Shown here: in pieces, positions 23,336-35,951 of the stretch
Numbering within the stretch: position 1 is the first letter of the stretch
Layout of the letters: every line of letters starts with the position of its first letter
Assembly: GCF_947179165.1 (NCBI RefSeq)
Contig: NC_077243.1
Span: 30,332,001 to 30,396,000 of the forward strand
DNA length: 64,000 nt
Origin: Solanum dulcamara
Taxonomy: Eukaryota; Streptophyta; Magnoliopsida; Solanales; Solanaceae
Reading direction: 5' to 3'
The notes under the pieces: generated by a model
What the model was told of the DNA's origin: nothing
The model's input: the letters and a program-made list of their open reading frames with translations, nothing else
Databases searched by the model: none
Made by a program: the position numbers and the translations under genes

Positions 23336-23351
23336 TGGTATTAGAGCATCA
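23336..23351 (+). other. Primer-binding site of element B
   Basis: TGGTATTAGAGCATCA, one or two changes from the complement of initiator tRNA-Met, lies about 5 bp inside the LTR end. Confidence 0.7.
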
Positions 23352-23546
23352 GGTTCAAGTATCCTAGGTGTCTGACAAACCATGTTGAGTAGAGTATTGT
23401 TCATTAATGTGAAGCTCACCACATCTATAAATAGGAGTCTAGGAGATATTTAAGAAACTTCACTTCTTTCATCACTCTTAAGTCGTGTGATATAATTGAG
23501 CTCTATAAGGTTTCTTTCTAACTCATGTTCTATGCGTTTCAGAAAC

Positions 23547-24480
23547 ATGCTTCCAAAAAGAGCTCCATTGAGAAGGAATGTGAATCAAGATGTGGAGCAT
23601 CACACACCTCAATCTTCGGTTGATCCTTTAGCTGAACAAGTCACTCATGTCAAGTTAGGGTTGTATTTTAAGTGCTTTTCTAAGCCATGGAAAAACAAGC
23701 TAATCATAAGGTTATAGCTTCTGTGAAACCAAATGTGGGTACGATGATGACAAGGGTTTGGACTTCACAAGGATGAATTCTCCAAAATTTCATGCTTATA
23801 AGATGGACAAGGATCCATAAGAGTTTGTTAAGGGAATCCAAAATATTTTGGACATCATGGGTGTGACTCTGGTGGAAAAGGAAGATTTAGCCTCTTATCA
23901 ATTGAAAGGGGTTGCTCAAGTATTGTTCACTCAATGGAAGAAGGAGAAAGCTATTGATACAGGTCCTTTGGATTGGGAAAAGCTCAAAGGTGCATATCTA
24001 GACCATATCTTTATCGTTGAGATGGGGGAGGCTAAAGTACAAGAGTTTATTAATTTGAAATAAGGAAATATGAGTGTAAAGGAATATGCTTTGAATTTTA
24101 GTTAATTGGCTAAGTATGCTCTGGCTATGGTTGTCGAATTTATAACTCATATGAGCAAGTTTATTTTCAGCATTTTGGAGATGACGGTCAGATTGTCCCT
24201 ATATGTAGAAAGTGTGGAAAGAACCATCAAGAAGAATACTTAGCTGGTTATGATGCATGCTATGATTGTGGTAAGATGGGTCACAAGGTAAGAGATTTCT
24301 ATTCGGTTGCTAGTAAGGGTAAAGATGGTTGCAACAGCCTAAGTCTACTTCTTCAGATCGCCCAGCTCAATAGGGTACTTTATCTGGTTTTGGTGATGGT
24401 CAGCATTAAAAAAGGTTTTCTTCTCTTCATACTCTACAAGATCAGGAGGATTCTCCTGATGTAGTTACTAGTTTGTTATG
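23547..24480 (+). pseudogene. Element B gag
   Basis: Capsid protein of a Ty3/gypsy element. ATG at 23547 (MLPKRAPLRRNVNQDVE). A retrotransposon-gag core follows at 23848-24063 (DIMGVTLVEKEDLASYQLKG; EKLKGAYLDHIFIVEMGEAK). A zinc-knuckle region follows at about 24200-24300 (CRKCGKNH...YDACYDCGKMGHKVRDF; the final Cys is Phe). Several stops and frameshifts make it non-functional. Confidence 0.8.
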
Positions 24481-27400
24481 ATTCTTTCAGTTTGATGTTT
24501 ATGCTCTGTTAGATCTTAGAGCTAACCTTTCTTTTGTGACTCCTTATGTTGCTATGAAGTTTGATATCAGTCCCAAAATCTTATTAGAACTTTTCTCAGT
24601 CTCTACTTCTGTCGATGATTAAGTTTTAACTAAATGGGTTTTTAGAAATTGTCCGATTTTAGTTTTTTAGAAAATCCCCTCAGTTGACCTATTAGAGTTA
24701 GATATGATTGACTTTGATTTTATTCTTGGTATGGATTGGCTTCATGCTTATTATGCCTCTATTGACTGTAAAACTTGAGTGGTTAGGTTTCATTTTCCAA
24801 ATGAACTAGTCATAGATAGAAAAGGTAGTAAGTCAGCATTTAAGGGTTAGTTTATATCATGCCTTAAAGCTTGAAGGATGATTTTTAAAGATTATCATCT
24901 AGTACGGGTTAGGGATACGAATTTCAAAAATCCTACTCTTGAATAAGTCCTTATTATAAATGAGTTTCTTGAAGTGTTTTCCGAGGATCTTCCTGGTATT
25001 CCTCCTGAAAGAAAAACTGACTTTGGAATAGAACTTCATCTAGATACCTAGCCTATCTCTATTCCTCATTACAGAATGGCTCAAGTGGAACATAAGAGTT
25101 GAAAGATCAGTTAATGGACCTTTTAGATAAGGTTTTTATTAGATCGAGTATCTCTTCATGGGGTGCTCCAATTCTCTTTGTTCGGAAGACAGAGAGTTCT
25201 CTCCGTATGTGCATTGACTATCGATAGTTGAACAAGTTCACAATTAATAATAAGTATCTCATCTCAAGAATTGATAAATTGTTCTATCAACTTCAAGGTT
25301 CTAATTTTCAAAGATTGATCTTCAATAGGGTTATCATCAACTTAGACTGAGAGAATGTGACATTCTGAAGTGGCTTTTAGAACTCTATATGGTCATTGTG
25401 AATTTTTAGTTATATCATTTGTACTAATGTATGCTCCAGTAGATTTTATAGATTTGATGAATAGGTTGTTCCAGTAATAATTAGATATGTTCGCCATTGT
25501 CTTTATCAATGATATTTTGATCTATTCTCAGAGTGGGGATTAGTATATCATTTATTTGAGTATTGTCTTGCAAGTTCTCAAGAATTGTCAGTTGTTTGCT
25601 AAGTTTAGCAAATGTTAGTTTTGGTTGAGCTCATTTAAGTTTCTTAGCAATATTATTTCCTGTGATGGTATTAGAAATGATGCTAAGAAAATTGAGGCGG
25701 TTAAGAATGGGGATAGACCTTTTTTGCCCTCAGATATTTTGAGTTTGTTGGAATTAGCGGATTACTATAAATGATTCATGGAAAGGATTTTTCTCTATTT
25801 CTTCTCCTTTGACTACTCTGACTCAGAAGAAAGTGAAATTTTAATGGTTTAAAGCTTCGAGAAGAGTTTCCAAGAGATGATGGATCGGCTCACTTTAGCC
25901 CCAGTTTTAACTTTATCAAAAGGTTCTGATGGTTTTATTGTGTATTATGATTCCTCAAGGATTGGTCTTAGTAGTGTTTTGATGAAAATGGTAAGGCAAT
26001 AGACTATGCTTCTAGAAAACTTAAGATCCATGAGAAGATCTACTTGACTCATGATTTGGAGTTAGCAGCGGTGGTGTTTGTTTTGAAGATATAGAGATAC
26101 TATCTCTATGGAGTTTATGACGATATATTCACTGAACATAAGAGTTTGCAATATGTGTTTAAGAAAAAGGATTTGAATCTTCACTAGAGGATATGGCTTG
26201 AAATGTTGAAGGATTATGACATAAATGTTCTTTACCCTCTGGGAAAGGCAAATGTGGTTGTCAATTTTCTTAGTAGATTTTTCATGGATAGTGTTACCCA
26301 TATTAAAGATGAGAAAAGAGAGTTGATTGTTGATATCATAGACTATCTTGTTTGTGTGTTCATTTGGTTGATTTTGAGAATGGCGGTGTTGTTGTGCAAA
26401 ATGGATCAGAACCATCTTGTATGTCGGTTGTTAAGGAAAAACAAGATACTGATATGACTTTGGTTGAAACAAGATAGTGATCTGACTTTGGGTGAGTTGA
26501 AGAAAGCGGTTTCAGAAAAACCTATAGAGGCTTTCTCCAAAGGTATAGATGGAGTTCTTCATTATCGAGGTCACTTATGTGTTCCAAATATTGATGGTTT
26601 GAGGCAACATATATTATAAAAAGCTCATAGTTCTCGATATTCTATTCACTCGGGATCCACTAAGATGTACCGTGATTTGAGAAAAGTCTATTGGTGGAAT
26701 GACTTAAGGAAGGATATTGCAGAATTTGTAGCTAATTGTTCGAATTACTAATGAGTGAAGGTTGAGCATCAAAAATCTGGTGAAGGTTGGGCATCAAAAA
26801 CTGGGAGATTTGGGTCAATACATTAGCGTTCTTTCTTGGAAGTAGGAAGAATTGAATATGGACTTTATTGTGGGCTTATCTCATATTCAACTTCAGCATG
26901 ATTTGATTTGGGTTGCAGTAGACCGAATGACTAAGTCACCGCATATTTTTCAAATAAGACTTTTTATTCAACTAAGAATTATGCTAGGCTTTACATTTCA
27001 GAGTTGGTTAAGTTATATGGTGTTCCATTTTCTATCATCTCAGAAAGAGGTACTCAATTTACATCTCAGTTTTGGATCATTTCAGAATGGTCTTGGTTCT
27101 TAAGTTAAGCTTAGTATAACTTTTCACCTTCAAATTGATGGTCAAGTGAAATAGACTATTCAAAATTTTTAAGGTATGTTGAGAGCTTTTGTGTTGACTT
27201 CAAGGGTAATTTGGATGATCATTTTCCTTTGATTGAGTTTTTCTATAACAATAGCTATCACTCGAGTATTCAGATGGCTCCGTTTGAGGCTCTCTATGGC
27301 AGGAGGTTTAGATATCCTATTGGTTGGTTTGAAGTTGCTTAAGTCGCTTTTATAGGGCCCATGTCTATTCATGAGGTGATGGAGAAAGTTCGACTCATTA

Positions 27401-27870
27401 GAGAGAGGTTGAGGACTGACCAAAGTTGACAAAAATCTTATACAAATGTGAGAAGAAGAGAGCTCGAGTTTGAATTTAATAATTGGGTTAACTTGAAAAT
27501 CTAGCCTATGAAGGGTGTGATACATTTCGGTAAGAAAGGGAAGGTTAGTTCCCATTATGCAGACCTGTATTAGATTTTGAGGTATTTCCGTAAGGTGGCA
27601 TATGAGTTGGATTTGCCTTCATAAATGACATCGGTGGATCAGTGTTTCATGTTTCTTTATTGAAAAAAGTGTGTTGGTGATCCTATTTCGATTGTGCCAT
27701 TGGAGAGTTTGTGTGAAAGAAATACTCTCTTATCAGGAACGTTTGGTTGAGATTCTTGATCGTCAAGTCTGAAAGTTGAAAAATAAAGAAGTTGCTTCCG
27801 TTAAGGTTCTTTGGAGGAATCAATTAGTTGTAGGTGCCACTTGGGAGGCCAAAGCCGATATGATTTACTG
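24480..27870 (+). pseudogene. Element B pol: protease, RT, RNase H, integrase, chromodomain tail
   Basis: Domains in order: aspartic protease, about 24490-24850, whose DTG motif reads DLR (YALLDLRANLSF); reverse transcriptase, 24950-25700, whose catalytic FIDD box reads FIND at 25502-25513; RNase H, 25850-26330 ([20 protein letters not shown]); integrase, 26530-27420 (DLRKVYWWNDLRKDI, LNMDFIVGLS, PFEALYGRR); and a C-terminal chromodomain-like tail (MKGVIHFGKKGK, GATWEAKADM). The order protease-RT-RH-integrase is Ty3/gypsy. The tail suggests a chromovirus of Del/Tekay type. It is inactivated by dozens of stops and by loss of two catalytic motifs. Confidence 0.88.
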
Positions 27871-28145
27871 GTATCCTCATCTCTTTCTCTCTTCTTCTAT
27901 TTCTGCTTGAGCTATATATTTTCTCATTTAGATTCATGCGTTTCACCTATTCTCATGTTTTCATATGCATGCATGTTCATGAAATTATTTTTTAAAGTCA
28001 TATTTTAGCTTGGGGTTGATTACTCCTTGGTTTTGTGCATTTTGATATGTTTTTCATTCATGTTGGATTGTTAGATTTCTTTCCCTACTCTATTCATGCT
28101 AGCTTGAGTCTCATTCCAAGAAGAATATTTCCAATAGGTAGATAT

Positions 28146-28560
28146 TGTAACACCTCGAAAGCTGGAAAGTTGAGTTGGAAAGAAAAAATTAGAAAAGTTA
28201 CTGGTGCAATTTTGTACAAGGCCTCGTATGGATCATAAAAATTTATACAGTCCATAGAGGTCTATTGTATATGAGCCTGGGAAATAGGAAATTCCTTAAG
28301 TCTAGACAACGAAAGGTGTTACGTATCGTAAAGAGATCTACAGATTGTCGAACCATTTATAGATCAACCTCCAGAGTCTTGGATCAAAGGTCCCTCAACC
28401 GTAGAAGGATCCTGTCAAGACCCTATGCCAATGTAGGGGGACATGTTGAATTACATGTAATAGCTTGCATGGTCTTAAATGTCAATTATGGTCGCTTCCC
28501 ACAAAATGAATGTTTTAAGGATTCACATGATGATTTCTCATGCATGCATTCACTTATGCA
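28146..28560 (+). repeat. Element B: 3' LTR, internally deleted and truncated
   Basis: Begins with a clean TGTAACACCTCG right after the pol tail and GATAT. After about 300 bp it jumps to a segment matching, in inverted orientation, the middle of the C and D LTRs (ATGTAATAGCTTGCATGGTCTTAA). It then fades. The full LTR of this lineage is about 2 kb, so most is missing. Confidence 0.6.
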
Positions 28561-28929
28561 TATTGCCTATATATGACTCTCTCTTATGTTAACGCATACT
28601 TTTTCCTTGATGATATCGCCATGTAGAGACCGCCGTCGCTCCACACTCTCCTCCTCGTGGCTATTTTGAGCATTGAAGGCTACCACTTTGGTGAGTTTCC
28701 ATGTTCCATAATGGCACTCCTGTATTATCTAGCTTATGTTATGTTTAGAAATTTAAATTAAGTTTGGTATATTTTGACTTAATCTTGAGGATGAGATAGG
28801 GACATGTCTTAGCCCCCGCCAAGTCTTAATATAGAAGGTATTGTTGGACATAGTGACTCTTATTAAAGTGAAGCCCCTTAGTCCCTATATCCCTTATATT
28901 TCCCTTTAATTTTTTATCATTACCAATTA
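28561..28929. other. Unassigned spacer
   Basis: No gene or repeat identified. It includes a slightly G+C-richer patch (about 28620-28680). Confidence 0.4.
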
Positions 28930-29228
28930 AATGCTTAATGAATGATAAGAGGCGTGGGTGAGGTACGCTCCTCTTCAACTATATTCTTTCTAGCGGGGTA
29001 TCTTCATGGAGGTATTTTTTCAAAATCATTAAGAACAAGCAATAGAGGGAAAAATTTAACCACCCTACTGCATGACATAGATCATGAAAGAAGTGAAACT
29101 TCCTAAGACATTCCATAGCCTCTTATTCATGAATGTGGCATGCTTTACACCAATGAACAAGACTCTACTTAACGCGGCATGTTAGACTCCCTAGGACGCT
29201 TCTAAGCCTTGTGCTCTGATATTAAATC
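28930..29228 (-). pseudogene. Gypsy element G: gag start and leader remnant with primer site
   Basis: On the minus strand this is the 5' leader and first codons of gag, colinear with element C (46975-47190) and D (59200-59420). Shared words include ATAGCCTCTTATTCAT and AACAAGACTCTACTT. The primer site GCTCTGATATTAA is read on the plus strand at 29213-29225. The rest of the element to the left is missing. Confidence 0.65.
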
Positions 29229-31471
29229 TGTCATTACCCAAACTAGGTCCAAGCCGCGACACGGCATTTGGAATGCGAGGGACCCCAACCAAGATATCTT
29301 AGTAAAAATCTCATACATAAGGTAAAGAAACATAATATATTAGCGAAAGTAACAACTCAAGAAAATGGGACTAAGGGATACAATCAATCAAACAATGCCC
29401 AAATGGACTACATCATAATTCCGTCTAAACATGTCTCTAGTCTAATCTTTGATGGGGGATTAGGATAAGCTCCTAGCTCTCCCCCATCAAGTAAAGAAAA
29501 GTCAAGTAAACAATGAGAATGAAAGTCATGTTCTTGGTAGAATGAGGACTCACTAACTCCTTATAATCTAAAGCAAACTCTAGCCACCAAGAGGATTGTC
29601 GTGAGTGACTTCCTCCCCCATATTATAAGACCATGCAGGCAAAATATGCATTAGTACATACAAAGTACTAAGTATGTGAGATATGCATGAACAAGTAAAG
29701 GAACATGAACAATATGCCATAACATGCATGACCAATCACAATGAAGATGAATATGGCTTAAATACATTTGAAAACATATGAAAACTCATGGTCAATGCAT
29801 ATCATAAAACTTATAGTTTAACTTTCAACTTGTGTGGGATAAGACCTTTAACCAACATATAAGATCATGTGAGTTATAACATGTAATCCGATGGAACCCT
29901 CATCGAGAAGGGGGAGGCTACCTTGCCAGGGTATACTCCGTCATTGTACTCAACTCAACTCAACGGCGCTATATATGGATCCACTAGCTAGGCAATGAAA
30001 GCAACTATGTGGGCAACATTGTTTGAGACTTTAGGTTGCTACTAGGATTCCCTTGGGTAACTAACTGCGTTACCGGACTGAACTCCACCTAGAAGTTCTC
30101 TCGGTGCTTAGTCAATATCCAAACGGAAAATCATAAAAACATGATCATAACATAATAGGGAAATATAGTAACTACCAATCAATCTATTTTTATAATACAT
30201 ATTAGGAGTAGCTCATTAACCTTAATGATTCATACGAATCCATAACTTCGGTGATAATTATACTTATCAGCATCTTTAAACATGTTTGCATGAGAATTGG
30301 ACTTATCACACCATAATAAATTTTTTGAATGAAGCTTGATCATCATCATAACTTTATCACTTCAATATCATAATCTCAACTTTACATCATAAAACCTTTG
30401 CTTGAAAATCATTGAACTCATAATCAACATATGAAAATCATCTTTAACTTCAAAATCATAACTTGAAAATAAGTTTATACATGGCCATTCATTATTCAAT
30501 TTAAAATCATGCAATTCATGCAGAAACATTCTTAGAATAATTATTGATAACAATTTAAAATAAAATTGAAACAGCCCAATGCTATTCATCAAAATTGGGG
30601 TTCTTAATCAATTGACAATTGAAAGAAACTTTGAGAAGACTTTGGGACTCCATGGGCGAAAGAAACCCATGGATAAATACCCACATACCTTGATTAAAAT
30701 TACTTAAAATTGAAGAAGAAACCTTAGTAAAATCTGAAAACCTAGCTTGTAGCTTGGAGAAAAAACCTTGAGAGACTTTGTTCTTACCTTATAGAATTTG
30801 GGAGAGTGATTTAGAATGAGGGAATTTTTAAAGAATTTTATAGTTATTGGTTGAACGTATCCATAATTGTGTCTAGGTTTATTGTACCAAACTTGGAAAA
30901 TAACATAATTTCCTTTTATTAAGATTGGATTTCAACCATACAGATTGACTCTATGATCGCAGAAGTGATGATGAGTCATCAAGATGACTCGTCCTGCCGG
31001 CTTTAGAAAATATCTGAAAATCAGGTCTCTAAAGTTTGCATAATGATTCGTTATTATGAATCATCAACTTTTTTATAGGTCGTAGACTTGATCCGTCCTG
31101 CAGGTCCCAAAACTTGCAAAAATGAGGGCCTCTAAACTTTGGTTACGATTCATGTCTATGCCCCATAACAACTTCTATAAATTGTCCTTTCAAGTCGTAG
31201 ACTCGACCTTGAGTAACTTCTGAAACATGGCTTCTGAACACTACCAATGAGTCGTGTCTATGACTGGTCTAGAGGATTATGAGTCATAAACTTAAGTCGT
31301 AAGATCTTCCTTTGAGGTTGGTCATGATCAACTTACAGGGTGCACTCTACGACTAGTCCCTACGAGTCATGGAATTGTCTACGAGTCGTAGAGTGACTCA
31401 TAAATCTTGAGTCAGTCTAAAATTTTGAAGATTTTTTTTGATGCCAACTCTCCGACTTTCGGATTCTTAAA
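29229..31471 (-). repeat. Gypsy element G: 5' LTR (2.24 kb)
   Basis: On the plus strand it starts TGTCATTACCC and ends GGATTCTTAAA, the decayed form of the TGTCACGACC ... GGGGTCTTACA ends seen in C and D. The body is colinear with those LTRs (TTAGTACATACAAAGTACTAAGTATGTGAGATATGCATG is one shared block, quoted only as a location, 29651-29690). A module at 30950-31400 repeats GAGTCGTAGA / GACTCGT / GAGTCAT words. Confidence 0.75.
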
Positions 31472-33588
31472 CCTACTCTCATAAGATTTACCTCAATACT
31501 TTACTAAAATAGTTATAGGTTTCAACTCTATAACAAAAAATAATGTAAACTCTAGTACCTTAAAACCCTACAATCAATACCCAATTATAGCTATCGTTTC
31601 CAAGATGAAACTCCTACTCTAGAATTCTAAAACAAACTCCAATAATGATGACCTACTACAATACTTCTAAAAAGAAAAATGAATTACAATCAATAGAAAG
31701 GACTCAAATCTAACCAACTCAAAAACTACTTGTTGATTTATTGTTTGAATGTTGATATATAGTTTGAATCCAAACATACTTCCTTGCAATGACTGCTATA
31801 TTTCAAGTGTAAATTTTGTATTTAAATTTGTATGAAATAATGTGAGCTTCAATAGCAACAATGTGGTGCTTTATATAGCTAGAGGGTTGGCTAAATTCTT
31901 ATACACTTTATTCTCCAAAAGTCAAAGCATTTTGGTTGAGGAATCCAATCTTGCTTAGACTTGATTTCCTTAGTTGCTTCTACCTTCGCACCTTTTCTCG
32001 TATTTCTTAAGTTATTTTATTTTATGCAAGTGCAATGGGATTTCCTTATTGTTCATGAACTACTTGATGCAACACATTTATCTTATAAACTAAATTCTTC
32101 GAGGAATCCAATTAGCAATAGGAACTAGCTTCACAGCTTCTAATCAACAGTCTTCTAAGGAAATGGTTCTTTCAATATTTGCACAACTCTTTTGCAACTT
32201 TTTAGCCGCGTTACCAATATCTTAACAAAACTAATTTTTATAGGTGTTTTCTAATAATAAAAAATTATTTATGCTAAACTAACAGGCTATCTCTTACAAA
32301 GAATTGATTGTCCGAGTTCTCAATATAACAAAAAAAAAACATGAATTGCCTTAAAGCCTACCTTTTAGTGAAGTTTTTGAGTTACCATGGTTTTTTTTTT
32401 CAAAATCTTCTTCAAATCAGTTACACATTTTAATATCAAGTAAACATAATATGACATTGTTATTCTACACAATCTAGATTTTTTGTTAATTATCTTAACT
32501 ATTAGCCTAAGTAAAATAGGTTGCCTCACGTGTTTCAACATAGAAGTAAAAGTAATATGTAAAAAATACACTATTTTTTACGTGAACATACCTGACTCAC
32601 AAATGTATAAAATTCATAACTTCTACCTGTACAAAATTTACTCCCAACTTTACTAAACCCCAATGAGTCTTTCAACAAAACATTACAAACCTATATAACC
32701 TAAGGAATTATAAATTGTAATTCCTAAAAACAATACAAACCTCCCAAGGTATGTGTTCCCAAGTCTTAGAGATGCCCCTAACTTGAAGATTATAATCTTA
32801 ATTCAGTTTATATATCACTGAAACTAAGGATACATCAAGACTACAACACAATGAAAAAATCCTAAAACATAAACTCCATAATAAGACTTGGTTCTTCAAT
32901 GTATTCTTTCAGTATTAAAAAGCACTGTAAAGTCAATATTCCAATTGCCTTTTTGTTCTGTAAGTGCGAAAGTATTCTGAATTGTTTCGCTCTTATTTAA
33001 ACATAACTCTTTAAAGAGTTGTTCTTTACTTCAAACTCGTCATCAACTCAAACTCTTTTGGCTTAGAGTTCTACTTCAAGTAAGATTCTTCCTTAAAGTA
33101 ATCTCCTAACTTCATTGGTGTTGTAGTCAAACTACGACTCTACAATTTAGAGTCTGTTTGTTTCCTTTGATTGTATCAGAATTAACCATTATCCATTCCT
33201 TGATTTGTGAATTCTTGTTTTCACTCTTGCCTTTATTTCGTTTATGAATTTTCTTTGAACGCAGCTACTCCGGAAAGTATACCTTTAGACTAGCCTAACT
33301 GACATGTTTTATCTTTCTTTATCAATCATCAAAACTACATAAAACCCAACAGACAAAATAATTAAGGTCACAAGATGAATTAAACTATATTTTGGGATTA
33401 ACTTTTTCCATCTACATAATATGAATTAGACAGATATATATATATTGCATTATCTCGGTATCTAATGCGGGACTCGATTCATACTCCTGATCATGGATCC
33501 AACTTCTTAATAGGGATTCGACTCTATCACCCGACCCGAGACTCGGATTTATACCTGATATTTGATCTTTACATTTGACCCTATCGAT
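31472..33588. other. Non-coding A/T-rich stretch
   Basis: No coding sequence. Two blocks (about 31730-32000 and 32860-33290) have copia-LTR-like traits on the minus strand, with TATA-like boxes (CTTTATATAGC; TTATTTAAACAT) next to G+C-richer tracts, but no primer site or partner copy supports this. Confidence 0.4.
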
Positions 33589-33738
33589 CGATCTGGGACC
33601 CAAATACGACATCTGACTTGGGACCCGGCCTCGACTATCAACCCAAAACCTAACTCCAACAATTGACTCAAAATTCTACCTCGATGCTTGACTCAAGACC
33701 CAACCTCGACTATCGACCTCGAATCCAGATCTGGACCC
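33589..33738. repeat. 25-bp minisatellite
   Basis: At least six consecutive 25-bp units start at 33589, 33614, 33639, 33664, 33689 and 33714, with a consensus near GACTYRGGACCCAACCTCGAC plus TATC. Degenerate copies extend on both sides (about 33455-33790). It has no protein-coding meaning and the units directly abut, so it is not CRISPR-like. Confidence 0.8.
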
Positions 33739-33789
33739 AGCATACCAATCAAGATTCGACTCAAACTCAATATGAGATAGAGGAGTTAG

Positions 33790-34237
33790 GTATCGAATCA
33801 ATATCGGAAGTCGTGTCTCGAATCAAGAATCAGGATTTGGATTCTAAATTAGTATTAGAAATAATTACCCAAGACTTGAGTTAGGGTGAAAAGTTAAGGT
33901 GCTCGGTTGAAAAAGTTTTTTGGAAAAAATTATTCTTAGTTTTTGGACGTAAATAGATTTTCTCAAATTTGAGAAAAATACGTTAATTTGAAAAACATAT
34001 TCCAACATATTTAACCCAATAAAACATGATAAAATAGGAAAATATTTTTCAGAAAAGGTTTTCCTTCATACCAAACACATTAGTGTCTGGGCTTTATTGA
34101 GATATTCATGGAGCCACAAGAACTTAGTTGTCGCCTACTAGTTTAGCTAGTATTCTACTTCATGACCAGATTTTAAAAATTTATACTTAAATTATCTAGT
34201 CATAAAATTTACTTAATTTGATTTCAAATACTTTCAC
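33790..34237. other. Non-coding flank of element E
   Basis: A/T-rich sequence with GGAAAATATTTTTC-type short palindromes and no gene. Element E begins immediately after. Confidence 0.5.
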
Positions 34238-35951
34238 TGTAATGATCCGTTTCAGTCATTATGGAAAAACTAATGGTGAAAGAATTTGGGCCAAGAAACT
34301 TTTTGGGTAGTGACTTGAAAGTTTCAGGCTACGCTAGTCTTAGACAAAATCCGAGTAAGGCGAGGTCTAGGGAAATTCGGGAACGCTAAACTTGGGTTCA
34401 ATTTTATTATAGCTAGGACATTAAGAAGCCCGTAGGACTTTTTGAAAATGAATTAGGGTAAGTAGAACTCCCGATATAGAACTTGGCATAAAAGGATTAG
34501 TTTTGAATGTCAATATTTGAGGTTGTGTTGCAAAATGAGGGTTTAGGGGAGAATTTCCGAGTTTCTGTCTCCATGCAAGACACTATGGCAGAGGTAATCC
34601 CTCTATGGTGAGGCCACTATAGAAGGATGATGGCTTCTATGGCGAGCTAGTTGCTAAAATTATAGAGAAAATCTCAAAACCATTTTTATCACTGCAATTT
34701 TGTTCTTGGGAATGCAAGAGGCGACTTAGGGCTTTTTTTCTTCAATTTTCCATCAAATTCTTCGGTAAAGGTAAGATTTTTTTTAATTATATCATTATGG
34801 GCAGAGGCAGATTTTATATAATTAAAAGGAAGCAAAAACTTATCCAACAGAAAATGGCCTGGTCAATAGTGACCACCCAATAAAGCTAAAAGGAAATAAA
34901 CTCCAAAAAAAGAATTAAGAAAGAGATTTGTGTTTTTGGAAGATTTCCAATGTCTGTACCACTTCCAATCTCAAACAAACTGTCTACCATTAAAGATATG
35001 AAAACAATCAATTTTGTGGTCCCTGAGCTCGTCGATATCCTGTGTGGAAGGCCATTTATGATGGGAGCTCGTACGCTTGAACGTCAAAATGGAAACCTAA
35101 AGGTTCCCTTCTTCTACTTTAAGTTTGTTTGCTTCTCATGCTCTTTTTTAATTTTTGTTTTTTATCTACTTGAGTCTATACTGAAGAGTATTCATGTCAT
35201 ATAGTATGTGTGACCCCATATGTAGCTCAACGACTTCCTTCTCTGGTATTGAATTTATTCCTTTGCTTGTAATCCTTGAAATCAATGAATTCTTTGAGAA
35301 ATCCTTTTCAAATCATGACTCTTGAATATATGTATTTTCTGATTGTGATTTTGTTTTCTGCCATTTTGTCAAATTTTACACTGCTTTTCATGTGAGGATG
35401 ATCTCTCCCCCATCCCTATTCTTATTTGGGTTGATTTTCTTTGTTTTTAATCTTTTGGCTATTTACAGATTGTCTAAGGTTAGGATATGTTTCATTGGTG
35501 TTGGTAGTTCCATTAAATTGTTGAAACTGAATATTCCTTCTTACTAAAATGCCAAGTTAGATATACTATTTTCCAATGTATTACTTTCTATGTAGATATG
35601 CTTTAAGATGACCTAACATAATTGAGCCACCTGCTTGACTAGAACTAGAGAGTCGGTCTCTAAACTTACTCCACCAATTTTTGCATATAGACAATGGTAG
35701 ATTGCATCTCTAATGGCTATTACTCCTCTAACTTATAATTTGATTCTTGAACCTTAGAATTTATGGGTATTATTTAGATGGAGGGGGGGGGGTGTTGACC
35801 TAAAATTAATGATGGAAAAATTCCTAGTTGGGTGGAATGATCAAGAAATTGGCCAAGGATTAGGATTAGAGAATAATTCGGGTATTTCTAGTTCATTAAT
35901 CATTGATTGTTATATTTGTAATTATGTTTAGACCAAGAACAAGCCAAGAGA
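34238..35951 (+). repeat. Element E 5' LTR, left part (contains a 966-bp insertion)
   Basis: 34238-34801 and 35768-35951 are LTR sequence. In between lies an unrelated insertion. The LTR resumes beyond element F at 49700. Within 34560-34680 the words CTATGGCAGAG, CTATGGTGAGG and CTATGGCGAGC form a short array. Confidence 0.6.
34802..35767. other. 966-bp insertion of unknown origin in the E LTR
   Basis: Flanked by TTATGGG at 34795-34801 and 35761-35767, a possible 7-bp target duplication. It starts CAGAGGCAGATTTTATATAA without a matching inverted end. Inside, an open frame at 34950-35204 on the plus strand begins MSVPLPISNKLSTIKDMKTI. Its first 50 codons have balanced composition, after which it becomes Phe/Leu-rich and looks like read-through into an intron. 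It could be a captured host exon. I do not recognise the protein. Confidence 0.4.

Noticed and set aside
24276..24464. Separate small gene after the element B knuckle
   Set aside because: It is the frame-shifted continuation of gag of element B, not an independent gene.
28265..28576. 103-codon plus-strand open frame
   Set aside because: Lies within the rearranged 3' LTR of element B, is Arg-rich from repeat composition, and has no domain.
31730..33290. A pair of copia LTRs
   Set aside because: Both blocks have LTR-like composition, but I could not find colinear similarity between them, a primer site or a target duplication.
33589..33738. CRISPR-like regular array
   Set aside because: The 25-bp units abut directly with no spacers and this is nuclear plant DNA; it is a minisatellite.
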